NCBI GenBank assembly: GCA_025991245.1
Contig: BQMJ01000052.1
Coordinates: 1-64,000 of the forward strand
From: Galdieria partita
Taxonomy: Eukaryota; Rhodophyta; Bangiophyceae; Galdieriales; Galdieriaceae
Direction: 5' to 3'
DNA: 64,000 nt
In this document: positions 12,050 to 22,968 of the stretch, in pieces
Layout of the letters: each line of letters starts with the position of its first letter
Numbering within the stretch: the stretch's first letter is position 1
Notes under the pieces: generated by a model
Seen by the model: only the letters and a program-made list of their open reading frames with translations
Database searches by the model: none
What the model was told of the DNA's origin: nothing
Program-made: the position numbers and the translations under genes

Positions 12050-12800
12050 TCGAGTATTTCAATTATCAACAAAACGTGATTCAAGTAAACATTGGAAGTT
12101 ACACATGTATAATTTGTATTTTGCCTACAAGTATGTTGATAAAGAATCTAGTCAAGTTTCTCAAACAGCTTGAATACATAGACCAAGTGCCGCAAATTCT
12201 ACTTTTGTATAATTCAATTGCGAAAATAAAGAATTAGTTGTTGACTCTTTCTATTTTGTATAAAAGCAATGTATGAAAACTATTCATATAGCATAGTGTC
12301 ACGACTCACATGATAAGTATCGTTGCAAGAACCTTGCCTTGTTTGTCTCTTGCAACAACAATCAAAAACACAGACACTCAGCCCGTCACTCTCTTTGAAC
12401 CGAGCAAAGTTTCAAACAGTCTATGTTTCACAAAATTCAACAATCTACCACAGAAAATTCTAGAAACACTAGAGCACTCCAAAGTTAGAGAAACATACCC
12501 AAATTGTGAAGGGTGGCTTTCCAAGACAAAGAATTGCCTACACTGGTTAAACCAACATAGAGAAGCAAACGGGGAAGAAAGTAGCAATTCAGAAACTTTT
12601 CGACTATACCCAGAATACTTGAACACGCGATGTAGTACCACGACTCTCTATTTTCCTCAGAGTTTCTCTGATAAACAACACAGACGGATCTACAACAGTT
12701 CTATTAAAACCCCACTCTCACGAAAACTTTCAAACTTGGCTATTCTTCATATTCTAAAAAGCAACGCCAAAACTCAAAGTTGTTAAAAAATCTGTTGTAC
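12050..12800. repeat. Upstream flank of the NTPase array, copy 1
   Basis: This stretch resembles 15980-16500. Shared runs are TTGACTCT.TCTA.TTTGT near 12242 and 16092 and ACTCACAT.ATAAGTA near 12304 and 16151, followed by similar CAACAA- and GAAACCT-type segments. A weaker relative lies at about 18240-18500. The copies precede, respectively, the intact gene, the truncated fossil and the nearly whole fossil. An open frame of 158 codons (12310-12786) lies inside but is not kept open in the other copy, so I do not treat it as a gene. Confidence 0.55.
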
Positions 12801-13025
12801 AATTTGGAAACATATAAACTGGTCAAGCACTCAAACATTCATAAAGCTTTATATAATTCCCAGTCAACTAGCTCATATAGTGCCACTTTGGTGATTTCTT
12901 CAAGTAGGTCAACAGAAGGTTGAAAGCTGCCATCATCACTCCGTAAACTCAAACATATTTAGTTAAACTTTGTGAAACTTGTAGGGTTTTCTTTGTTTGC
13001 AGACAACAAGTCAGTTGGCTCAGAC

Positions 13026-13033
13026 TATATAAA
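13026..13033 (+). promoter_or_regulatory. TATA box of the NTPase-nuclease gene
   Basis: TATATAAA stands 62 bases before the chosen ATG (13095), a usual distance for a short leader. The leader also holds a tiny upstream frame, ATG at 13043 (MIDWL then stop at 13058-13060), which could damp translation of the main frame. Confidence 0.5.
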
Positions 13034-13094
13034 TCCATCGCCATGATTGATTGGCTCTAAAGCAATTGTCACATTGTTATTTTGAGATTGTTGG

Positions 13095-15502
13095 ATGGTT
13101 GCAATGCTTATTGGTTGCTTTGCTTTTTCGTTTCATTCTACGTGTCTTACCCCAGCCAATGTTCAGTATCCATTCCAAACTAAGGTGTTTTGTGGAACCA
13201 AAGAGTGTCATTTATGTAGTAGAAGCTTTACAAAACCGTTGTCTTGTTTTGACAAGAAACGTCCGGGTTTTGGTTGTCGAAGAGTTGTTCTTGCTTCAGT
13301 CATAAATGGTCGTGGCAGAGATAATAAAAGACATATTGACTTTAGAGAGATATTTGTACAAGACGATTTTAAAATTGACGAAAAGTTTAGCAATGTATGG
13401 TTGACAAACCTACCTGATCTTCAACAAGAGTGTTTGTTCAAAACTGTCGCGTCAGTTGTTGGAGAGAAGGTACAAGTAGGAGGTCAAGTTTTCAAAGTTG
13501 GAGAAGATACTTTTGAAGAGATAGCATCGTTGCTTGTTCCCAAGCAGTTTCCCAAAGATTTCCCGGTTCAACCAAGTCCTGATGGGATCTCCAGAGTCTT
13601 TCTTAGACAAGAGTTTATCAAGAGGTGGAATGGACACATTGAAAGTCTTGGTGGAAGAGCTCCCGACCTCCCACCCCAACAGATCATAGTTTCTGCAGCA
13701 AGTGGTCTAGGAAAGAGTGTAGATCTCTACTTGGTCGCTGTTTTCTCACGGTATTGCAGGATTCCACTGCAGTATATTGGAAACGCAGAGGCCTGGTTAG
13801 GGGACGATAGGGTGATAACTGAAGTGGTACCTCTTTACTTGAAAATGCTGCTATTCATGAATTCCTCCATTCTAGACGAGTTGAGGAGTTTTCAGTCACG
13901 GGACTACGAGGTTTTGAACGGCGCTCCTCTTAAGCATGTGATATATTTTTGTATCAAAAGCAAAGATTTGAATCTAGCTTTCGCTATTCGTCGCTTTATG
14001 ATGCTGCTTGCACCGCGCAATATGTTGATTGTAGATGAACATAATGCGTTGTGGAGCGAGTTTGGCAATAAAACAAACACGTGGCCAAATTTCTTTCGCC
14101 TTTATACCAAATTGGCAATGATGAATACAGTAAGTAATGGCTTTTTCTTTTTTTATAATGACTTTTTCATTTACTTGAGTAGCCTTATTGTGGAGTTCTT
14201 ATTGCAGGTTCACAGCATCATCAATTTGAAGATAATTTGCCTAGTGGTTCTGGAAATATCAAACACTATTTGGAGCCTCTAAGTTTCAAAGAGTTTGACT
14301 TGTGGCAAGATTTACCTGATTATCCACCCATTCTTCGTCAACATTCAGACGAAATGGTCGAACTTACTGGGTTGGTGCCTAGAATGATAGCCAAAATGGT
14401 AAATCTTGCCAAAACTCGTCCTGATGCTAATTTCGAAACTCTAAAGACACGCTTATCCTCGAATTTATATTCTGAAATGACAAGAAGCCACAATGGCTAT
14501 CTTGATGGACTTAGGTCTGAAAGAGAAAAGAGCGAATTTGATTCTATGCTTTATAAGCTATTCATGGATAGGAATAAACCCAATATTACGGTTGCAGACG
14601 GAGCATATCGAGATCGAGGTTTATTAGTTGTGGTTGACGAAGTCTACTTACGCTTTTATAACAGCGTTGCACGTGACATCGTGTTATCCTCTTTCCTTGA
14701 AAGATATGCTTCCGAGAATTACTTGGCTGAATTGTTCGAACGTTATCGAAGTGATCCGGGCACACGAAGGCAAACTTTTGAAAAGTTATTCTTTTTGTGG
14801 TTTATCAATAGAACAGAAGAAGTGACCATCTGTTCCGATAGCAAACCCTATAGGAACTTGAGTTTATCTTGTCATAGTTGGGTTCGGTTGATTAGAGATG
14901 AATTTGATCCTCCGATGAAGAAGTTTACTCATTCCTGTTGGATATTACTGGTAGAACGACATCCTCGATTTGACTATATTTTTGTGGATATTGTGAATTC
15001 TCAATGGCATATATATTTTTTTCAAGTATCTATATCTTCATTTTATAGCCATAATCGTGACTCTGCTGCTATCGAAAACTCCTTTTTGCCACCTTCTTTC
15101 AAGAAAGATGCATGGAATACTTCAGAATCGGCTAACTTATCAACTAGTAGGTCAAAGAGCAAACAAGGATCAATGGCAAGTTCCCAAAGTGGCCAAAAAC
15201 GTAATAAGAACAGGAGACGAGTAAGAGTAACAGATAAGCCTCAGTTACTAAGCTTAATTGGTTTGATTCTGAATGAAGAGTTTACCATCACGTTAGAAGA
15301 AGATGATTCTGGAAGGATTGTAGATTTTCGTTTATTGGATTCCAAAGGTATTGATTGGCGAGACTGCATAAGTATTGTCTATGTTACTCCATTACCATTT
15401 AAGGAGGCCAAAGGTAGTTTATCAGTACCAGACTATACTGAGTTTCTTTGTAGTGAAGGCTTTTCTGAGAGATTTCGAGTTTTGTTGGAAAATGAAAAGT
15501 GA
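13095..15502 (+). CDS. P-loop NTPase fused to endonuclease-fold domain (Crinkler/RHS-like)
   Basis: Two exons, 13095-14129 and 14183-15502, joined over a 53-base GTAAGT..TAG intron, give 784 residues with no break. The splice is fixed by the family motif LIAGSQHHQFE, which is read only in the second exon's frame. Seen: Walker A SGLGKS (near residue 212), Walker B MLIVDEHNALW (near 315), the SQHH sensor region, then LEPLSF and ELTGLVPRMI, typical of this NTPase class. The C-terminal part has a restriction-endonuclease-like core (RFDYIFVD, then IYFFQVSIS) in which the usual lysine position appears to be serine. A basic, serine-rich linker (KRNKNRRRVRV) follows. The first 25 residues are hydrophobic and could be a signal peptide. 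Known for the family: NTPase-nuclease effectors found in oomycetes, chytrids, trypanosomes and other eukaryotes. Its job in an alga is unknown. It could instead be counted among the expanded ATPases of Galdieria. Confidence 0.8.
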
Positions 15503-16500
15503 TGTTTTACGATCCTTTGATGGAAGCAAAGTTGTTTAGAGCTTTATGATTTACAAAGACTATGATAAATGATATGTTTTGATATTTTATTTGCTTGACT
15601 GGCGAGCCAATGATGAATCATTGTGGAAGCAGAAAGTCTGATATGGATGACTGGTTTGCAATAGTAGAAGATGTATATATCCTAAACAAAGTCATTTTTA
15701 GCACGTTGGATGAAAATCAACACACAACCTAAATTTCAAGTAAGCAGCTTTGGAGAGCGTCTTTATTGGGTATCGCCAGTTGTATAGAATTACCTTGTTT
15801 CAAACATGGAGACATGCTTTTCAGCCAAACGATCATTCAGAAAGTATTTAGGAAGCTCTTAAAGTCTGTCAGATAAATGATTCTTTGCTAATGAAATTGT
15901 TGGAGGAGAAATCATGGATCACAAAGAGAACCAAGCACCTGTCAGCAAAGACACATAAGTTGTCATTTTGAAGACAATTATGTTGTTAAAAAACAAATAT
16001 TCATCTTTTGAATCAACTTACTTACAGAACAAGTGTTTCATAGTCCATAGAGTATATAACTGAATTGCAAAGAAATGTAGGATCAATTATTGACTCTATC
16101 TACTTTGTCAGCCTGTCTAGGAAAACTCTCAATGACATCATATTATTGGAACTCACATAATAAGTAACAATATGAAGACAATGCTCCGTGAATTGATCTT
16201 GACAAATAAAACAATCCAACAACAGTCAACAACGTGTAGTCTAGTTTCCATTACTCTCTATACACAATGAAAAAGTCTTGAAAACTTCAAAAATGGTACA
16301 CTCCAAGTATCAAAAGTCAACTGTAGACAATTCTGGAAAAGCTAAGAGCATTTGAATAGTAGAGAAACCTAACTGAGTTGTCAAGCGTTACTTCAAATCT
16401 TGTCTGTCCTGGTAAAACAGTCATATAATGCAAGAATGAGGAAAAGCAACAACTGAATGAGGTATTTTTAAAATACTTCCAAACTACTTGAACAAGACGT
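15503..16500. repeat. Duplicated flank between array members, copy 2
   Basis: The first half (15503-15960) resembles 17693-18130 downstream of the truncated fossil: both have a TGAT.ATTGTGG-type segment, GAAA.CTTTGGAAGA.CGT, an AGACATG segment and CATT.AGAAAGTAT.. in the same order. The second half (15980-16500) resembles 12050-12800. The order gene, downstream flank, upstream flank, gene is what tandem duplication of a whole gene unit would leave. No gene seen. Confidence 0.5.
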
Positions 16501-17039
16501 GAAACAAGCTAAAGTTGAAATTTAGCTATGTTTCAATTGTCGCACTATCTTGTTGCCTCGACAACCTAAAGAAAAGCTTCCTAATGTTTACTAGAACAGT
16601 CAAACTGTTTACATTTGCTACAAATGTATTTCGACATCACATCAAGCAAACCAACAGAAATCGAGTTGTCAATGAAACTGACAGCTTGAAATATAGTGGC
16701 CTTGTGGATAAGTTGTGTCTTTGGGAGAATGAATTATAGTCCAATTTTCTATGAAATAGATTTACACCTTTCAGCTTCTCTATGAAGTCCCATGCAGAAG
16801 AAGTCTTCCTTTCTTCCCTTCTTTTTATAATATCTCTAATCTTTCAAACTAAAAGTATTATTATAATGAATGGGGTAGACGTTATAATGGTCAGTATCTA
16901 AAGAAAACTAGGCAACGTTTTTCTTAAAATTTACATTTCAACATGAAATATGTTCAATCATCGTTTGAGAATATAAATAACAAAGAAGTTCGTTCTATGT
17001 TATACTTGTGAAAAGGAAAAACTGTTTTCATCGTTATCA

Positions 17040-17692
17040 GGAAAATTCGCGATTTCAAAACCTCGTCCACTTATATTTGATCCACCAGTGAAGAAGTTGA
17101 CTTGTTCCTGTTGGATATGATTGGCTAAACGATATCCTCGATTTGACTACATTAATGTCGATTTTGTTGGCACTCAGTGGCATATATACTTGTTTCAAGT
17201 TTCAGTATCTTCATTCTACAATCATAATTATGGCTATGCTTCTATCGAAAATATCTTTTTGCCTCGTTCCCGCAAGGAAGATGCACCCAATAGCTCAGAG
17301 TCAGCTAGTTTATCAATAAGTAGGACAGAAAGCGACCAAAACTCAACGAAACTTTCCAAAAGTTGCCAATGACGTAGTAAGAAGAGGAGTCGAGATAACT
17401 TGAAACAGAGAGAAGTAACAGGCGATTCTCAATTAAAGAGCATACTTTATTGGATTTTGAATCAGGAATTCACAATCATATTTCAAGAAGATGATTCCTG
17501 TGGCATTGTAGACTTTTGTTTATTGGATTCGGAAGGTGTTGATTGGCGAGTATGTGTAAGTATTGTTTAATTTACTTCCTTCTCTTTTAGGGAGGCCAAA
17601 GGCAGTTCTTTAGTTCCATTCTATGTCGAATTTGTTTGTAGAAAAGGATTCCCTGAAAGTTTTCGAGTTCTATTGGAAGAATGGAAATGATA
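17040..17692 (+). pseudogene. Fossil copy of the NTPase-nuclease gene, 3' part only
   Basis: This stretch clearly matches the last fifth or so of the intact gene upstream (14880-15502): RYPRFDYI, QWHIYLFQVS, FLPRSRKED and EVDWR-type words recur in order. The NTPase part is absent. The copy is broken, with several breaks, and its 3' flank still matches that of the intact gene. It is moderately diverged, so it is not a recent duplicate. Confidence 0.85.
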
Positions 17693-18637
17693 TTGTACAA
17701 ACCATTGATAAGAGCAGCATTTCTCAAGTTTTATTATCTCACCAAAGGGTCGGGACAAATAGACAATCTTGAATATTGAGTCTTATGTCGAGTCGCAAGT
17801 ATTTGCTTCATATTTTATATGAAGAGAAGATGAGGCCAGTGGTGATCCATTCTGAAAACAAGAAGCTGAATTAGATAAACAATCGATTCGAAATAAAAAC
17901 ATCAGCAGCAGCTTTGATTAGAATCGATTCATACTATTATGAAAAAGAAACTTTGGAAGAACGTGTGTCTTCACTTGGTTTAGCCAGCTCTACATAATTT
18001 TCGTTTGTACCAGATTCACTCAAACTAGAGACATGTAGTTATGAGCCAGAATATCAGGTAGAAAGTTTCCAGGATGCTTTTATATAAAGTCGGCTAGATA
18101 TAAGAATCTTCAAGGATGAACCAAAGTATTGATGGAACAGCCTTTCTCTAAGCTAAAAGTATTCTGAGGGCTTTGCTTATAAGGAAATACACTGACACAT
18201 TCTTATGTTCAAAGCAATAGTTAAAACGAGTCTAAATAGTTTAGTGACATATGCCAATTGCAATATGACTATATTCTATAAAGTCTATTTAGTACACTAT
18301 CAGAACACATATGTCTCTTCTCAGTCGTGTTTTAAACTACAGCGATAGGAATTTGCTCTTTCTGAATCGTTGTTCTAAAATATGGTTTCTTTCTCCAGTT
18401 GAAAGTTTTGCTATGTAGCACATGTTACTTTATCTTGTTGTCCAAACAACCAGAAGAAAAGTTCCTTGGAGTTTCCGAAAGCAATTGAACAATTGGAGCT
18501 CAAGGTTGAAAGTAAAACTCCAATTAACAAATTGAAAAAGAAACCAACTAAAATTAAAGCAACTAATGTTCCTAATTCAACTTCATAAGTAACTAGAAAC
18601 TCTTCAACTACTACACTCATTTCCACACCTGAAAATA

Positions 18638-21118
18638 ATGACAAATCATCGATTGCTTTGTAATTTGACAAAACCATTTGAAGGTTGTTTCGAGTCTTTG
18701 AATATGTTTCGTGTGATAGAACCACAAATTGACAGAGAAGAGGATGTAAAGGCCATCATAGAGACTTTCCTCTCCCAGTTTACGACAACGGAATATGGTG
18801 GAACTTTGTTAACTCGTCCGGCGTGCTGTTTTGCCCCCCATATCTACGGAGCAGGCAAAACTTTTCTAGGACAACAGTTCTTGGCTTATTTAAATATCTT
18901 TGCTCAACGTGAGCGTTCCAACGAAGAAGTTTTTCAACAACTAGACACTTGTTCCGATGCTTCCCTCCAGAGTGCTCCGCAAATCTCTTGGAAACACTTT
19001 GCAGAAAACACATTGTCAGTTGTCTTGAAACTGTGAACCTCTTTTCCTGACGCTCCGTATCCAGAGTTTCGTAAAGCCTTGTCGTTCAATATAGCTTGGG
19101 CAGCTGCCGAGGGCAATGGCAAAACTACAAACGAAACCGTCAGATTCACTTCCGCAGCAATGGAACAGCCGACTCTTTCTGCCTTTATCGGGTACCTTCT
19201 TCAACATTTTCAGAAGCAATATTTGTTTTTGATGATTGATGAACTGAGTGAAATAAGTGCTCTTAGCAAGCACTATGGCGAACTTACTGAGATGCAAGTT
19301 GAAGAACACGATCCGAAATATGTCCCTTTTCGCAATTTCTTCCGGGAGATACGTCCTTTTCTTGATACGGGAAAAGTAATTTTGTATTTGGCTGGTCGTA
19401 CCACAGAAATCTCAGCTCGTTTGAGTGATGCTCGTTCGAGCAAAGTGGTCCTGCGTATGTTGCAGTTGAATCCTTTTAACCTCAAGAATATTGAAGATTA
19501 TTTGAACCTTTTCATCTATGGTGACAAGAAGTTGAAGGATTGGTTTTTATGTTCAGATGACTTGCAAGATCGCTTTGTAGAATTGTTGAAGAGGAAGACT
19601 GGAGGAATTCCATTGATTCTAAAAAACACGTTACTAGCACTCTTAGCTAAAGTGAAAACGGTAGCTTATCCTATTATCAATGATAGCAATATGGAAAGTT
19701 TGTTGGACAGCGTCTTTGGGGATGTAGAGAGATATTCAGCAACTTTTATTGTTCCAGAGAGAGTAGATTCCTCAACTCTTCTTAGATATCAATTTGTCCT
19801 TTTAAATCATCAGCTTGGAACTATTTTTCCAAATAACTTTGCAATTACTCTTTGTGGGACGAAGACTTATTTGATAGACTTGGTTGCAAGTTTTGGGTTT
19901 TACTCTGAATTCATTGAAACTGAAGTCGTTGGTTCGAATAGTCAATTCAAGATTGGTTGTTGTGAGTTTATATTGAAAACTCATAGTGAAAATCCGTTCT
20001 TGCGTGAAGTAACGAAGCTTTTGCCTTTGTCAAATTTTTGATATATTTCGGACACTTCAATGGTAAAAGAAGTTTTCTTTGAATTTGTATTTATGAATAT
20101 CTTACGATTTCGATTATTAACAAGTCTTTACTCTAATTCCTCTTGTATTGTGCATTCTGCTATTCCAGGAATTTTTAAAGGTTCTTTAATTGAACATGAC
20201 AATGTTTCATATTCGAAGGAATCAACTGTACCTTATACTCTGCCAATCTTGAAAGATGTCTCTTTTACATTTGATGATTATTATCGAAAACATTTGCAAC
20301 ATTGTGGTATTTTTATTCCTAAAGATAGCAATTCTAGTGGTCCTGATGCATATTTTGTACTTCAGAATGGACAAACACGTTATGTTGTTGGATTTCAATT
20401 CAAATTTTATTACGAAAGCGAACTTTCAAGAAGACATGTTGACAAGGAAACCGAAAAGTTTATCAAGGGAGTCGTCAAGGTTTTGAATAACCTTCCTTGT
20501 TCGCCTATTCAACTTTGTTTTCAGTTTGTGGTGGTTTGCACTCATTACGATCAGTCTGTACTATTTCCTGATAATGAAAGCAATATTGTTGAGGATATCA
20601 ACTACTTGACGAATGAAAATGTTTCTCAGAGCAATGAAGCAACCAGTCGATCACTTTTAAGATTGCAACTTGTCATTGTTTCCCAAAGTAATCTTGAACA
20701 ATTCTTAGGAAAAGAAAATGTTGAGGCCTTGAATAAAATTCGTGTGGCGAGTCGCGGAGAGTTTATGGAAGAGTTTTCAGAATGGTGCAAATCAATCTTC
20801 GAGTCCATGTCCAATGAATATGTTTCACCGGTGCGTTCACTTGCAGATAAAAATCTTATGGAAGTGGAAAATATCACTGACGAAGAAAATGTTGCTGCAT
20901 TTAGTTCTATGAGTTCTTCATTTGATTGGAATACTTTTTTAAGAGAACGTTGTGGTCTTTCTGAGGAAGAAGTCGTACATTGTTTGCCCAAAATATCGTT
21001 CATACAATTAGGAGACTTAGATGGAGTTACAACAGAGCTTCTCCGCAGTTGCGGTATTGACAATCCTTCACAAAGGTTGCGAATCATGTTAGGACTACTA
21101 AAGTTTTTGAAAATGTAG
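18638..21118 (+). pseudogene. NTPase-nuclease-SAM gene, second subfamily, nearly whole fossil
   Basis: A locus of about 2.5 kb with three recognisable parts in one direction. First is a P-loop NTPase: Walker A in FAPHIYGAGKTFLG, Walker B in YLFLMIDEL, then VILYLAGRT and LKRKTGGIPL. Second is a restriction-endonuclease-like core with the PD..(D/Q)xK pattern (GPDAYF, then VGFQFKFY, lysine kept). Third is a C-terminal SAM-like helical domain (WNTFL, then LRSCGI and RLRIMLGLLKFL). It looks nearly whole but is interrupted about twice. It may be a recent fossil, or the nuclease-SAM part may be a separate gene. The subfamily differs from the intact gene at 13095: here the motifs are FGSGKT-like and AGRT, there SGLGKS and SQHH. 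Confidence 0.7.
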
Positions 21119-22960
21119 TGTTTACTGACAAGTTTGTGAAGATAAGAGCCACCCAGAAACTCTTGTGCTAACAGGAGTGACGTTTGAATATTTGGGTTGT
21201 TCTTGCTTTTTTCGCGTTAGCAATTTCACTTTGGACTCTCAAGTTGTTGTTGATCGAGTATAAGAAAGTCGTTGTGTCTCTAAAAAAAACTTTTGCTTGG
21301 AGAGTGTCTTTAGCTATGTGTTGATGGACCAATATTAATAACTGTCTTTGTTAAGAACGTCTTTTCCGTCTGCAAAAAGTAGACTAAATATTCACGTCAC
21401 CGTTTATTATCAACTTCACACCTATAGGCCAAGCTCTGTGAGAGTACTGCTTGTTCTTCTTGAAGGTGACCCCTATCATAAAGCCTAATATAAGAAGCAT
21501 CGTCTTTTTGGTTTCTGTACATTCCGATATTTACTCAATTTCCTCAAAACTACACTATCTCCTACCGTTAATCCTCTTCTCAATACCCAACCATAATGAA
21601 GTTAGTCAGACACTGTTCCAAGGTGTGCAACAGATCCATAAAGTCCAGTTCTGAGGAAAACAGAAAGTTTCTATATGCTACTCAATCGTCCTGATGCTGC
21701 ATAATAAACAGGGAAACGCTGTCACGTTGCTTTTTGAGAAACTATGAACAGAAAAATCTTCCGCTCCGACTACTTTGTGCAGTCATTGAAAGGAATTCTC
21801 TAACAGCAAACAATTGAAACACTCACGCGCTTGCTTACATACAAAAGTGCCTACTGTGCATTTAATACAACAAGATAACTAAACTTGAATTTCAGCAAAC
21901 AGCACTAGAGAGACAGCTCAAAGGAGGAGTCTTCACAATGGTTTGAAAAAACAGGATTCTGCAGTACAATTAACACTTGTACGAAGCAAAGCTACAAAAC
22001 TTCAAATATCTTGTACCAGATATAAAACAGTGTTCACAATTGGTGGATAATTTGTCAACTTTCAAGCAGTTGGTTTCAGCAAGATATACAACTGAAAGCT
22101 TCGTCCAGTCAAAGTCTGGGTGTTGTTCTTCGGTTGATCCTGTCGGCACAACTAACTTCTAAAATGTTGTTGACGAGAAGGTTTGTTTTCTATTATGTGT
22201 AAAGTAAGTTGCATATTGTTCACAAGTAAGCGTTTATCAACTTAAGTGGCAATACTCTTGCAACTTTGTTGGGATTGCTATTTGCAGGATTATAAATATT
22301 TCAAGCTTGTTTTATAGTGTTCCTATAATTAACCCTCTTTTCTACGTGAGAGTGCCTAGTCATTAAGTTTCAAGAAGAATAATTTCACTGGACGTTGAGA
22401 AGTAGAATCGAAGAAATTGCCAGATGATGGTAGTCATCCTATAGTTGGAAACACCAAAATACATGAACAAGCGACATATCTTGAAAAGTAGGAATTGAAA
22501 TCTCATCTATTCAGCATACTTTAGGTGAGTTTGTTATCAATGTGTTGACGATAGCTTATATTGCTCCATCCATTCCTTGAAAGGAGACACAGAAGGCACC
22601 ATATAATTTCTAGCCATATCGAGCTTTTTTCTGAAAGTTTTTGAGCGACCTGTCTGGATTTGTATACAGATGTGGTTGCTTGGACATTTTCAAAGAGAGC
22701 AACATTGACATTTATCAGGAGGATGGTATACCAAAGTTGAACACGTATATGTTTTCAAATTTGTTTCATTATGAAAACATTATCAAGTAGTTGCGGTGGC
22801 ATCAAGTTGACTTTATCATTGAAAAGAGGTGGATGAATTCTGGAGAGCTCACAAATGACTCAAAATAGCATCAAATGGTGGATTCCAAATATGATCAACT
22901 GCAACACAAACATTTTATTGACCAAATGATGATTTTCTAGCTAAGTAATTGGATAAAGAT
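21119..22960. other. Intergenic, no gene seen
   Basis: No gene with a recognisable motif. A 61-codon frame at 21977-22162 and scattered open pieces near 22640-22790 have no family or splice support. Parts of 21660-21960 resemble the array flanks only loosely. Confidence 0.45.
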
Positions 22961-22968
22961 AATGACGA

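Noticed and set aside
12310-12786. Plus-strand frame of 158 codons
   Set aside because: It lies in a duplicated flank of the NTPase array, and the matching copy at about 16150-16500 is not open. There is no motif and a competing antisense frame.
13095-15502. Assignment to the archaeal-type ATPases known to be expanded in Galdieria
   Set aside because: Not excluded, but the DEHNALW and SQHH motifs and the nuclease-like C-terminus fit the Crinkler/RHS-like class better by eye.
18411-18725. Minus-strand hydrophobic frame of 104 codons
   Set aside because: It overlaps the start of the second-subfamily fossil and a duplicated flank. Its hydrophobic run mirrors an AT-rich, lysine-coding stretch on the other strand.
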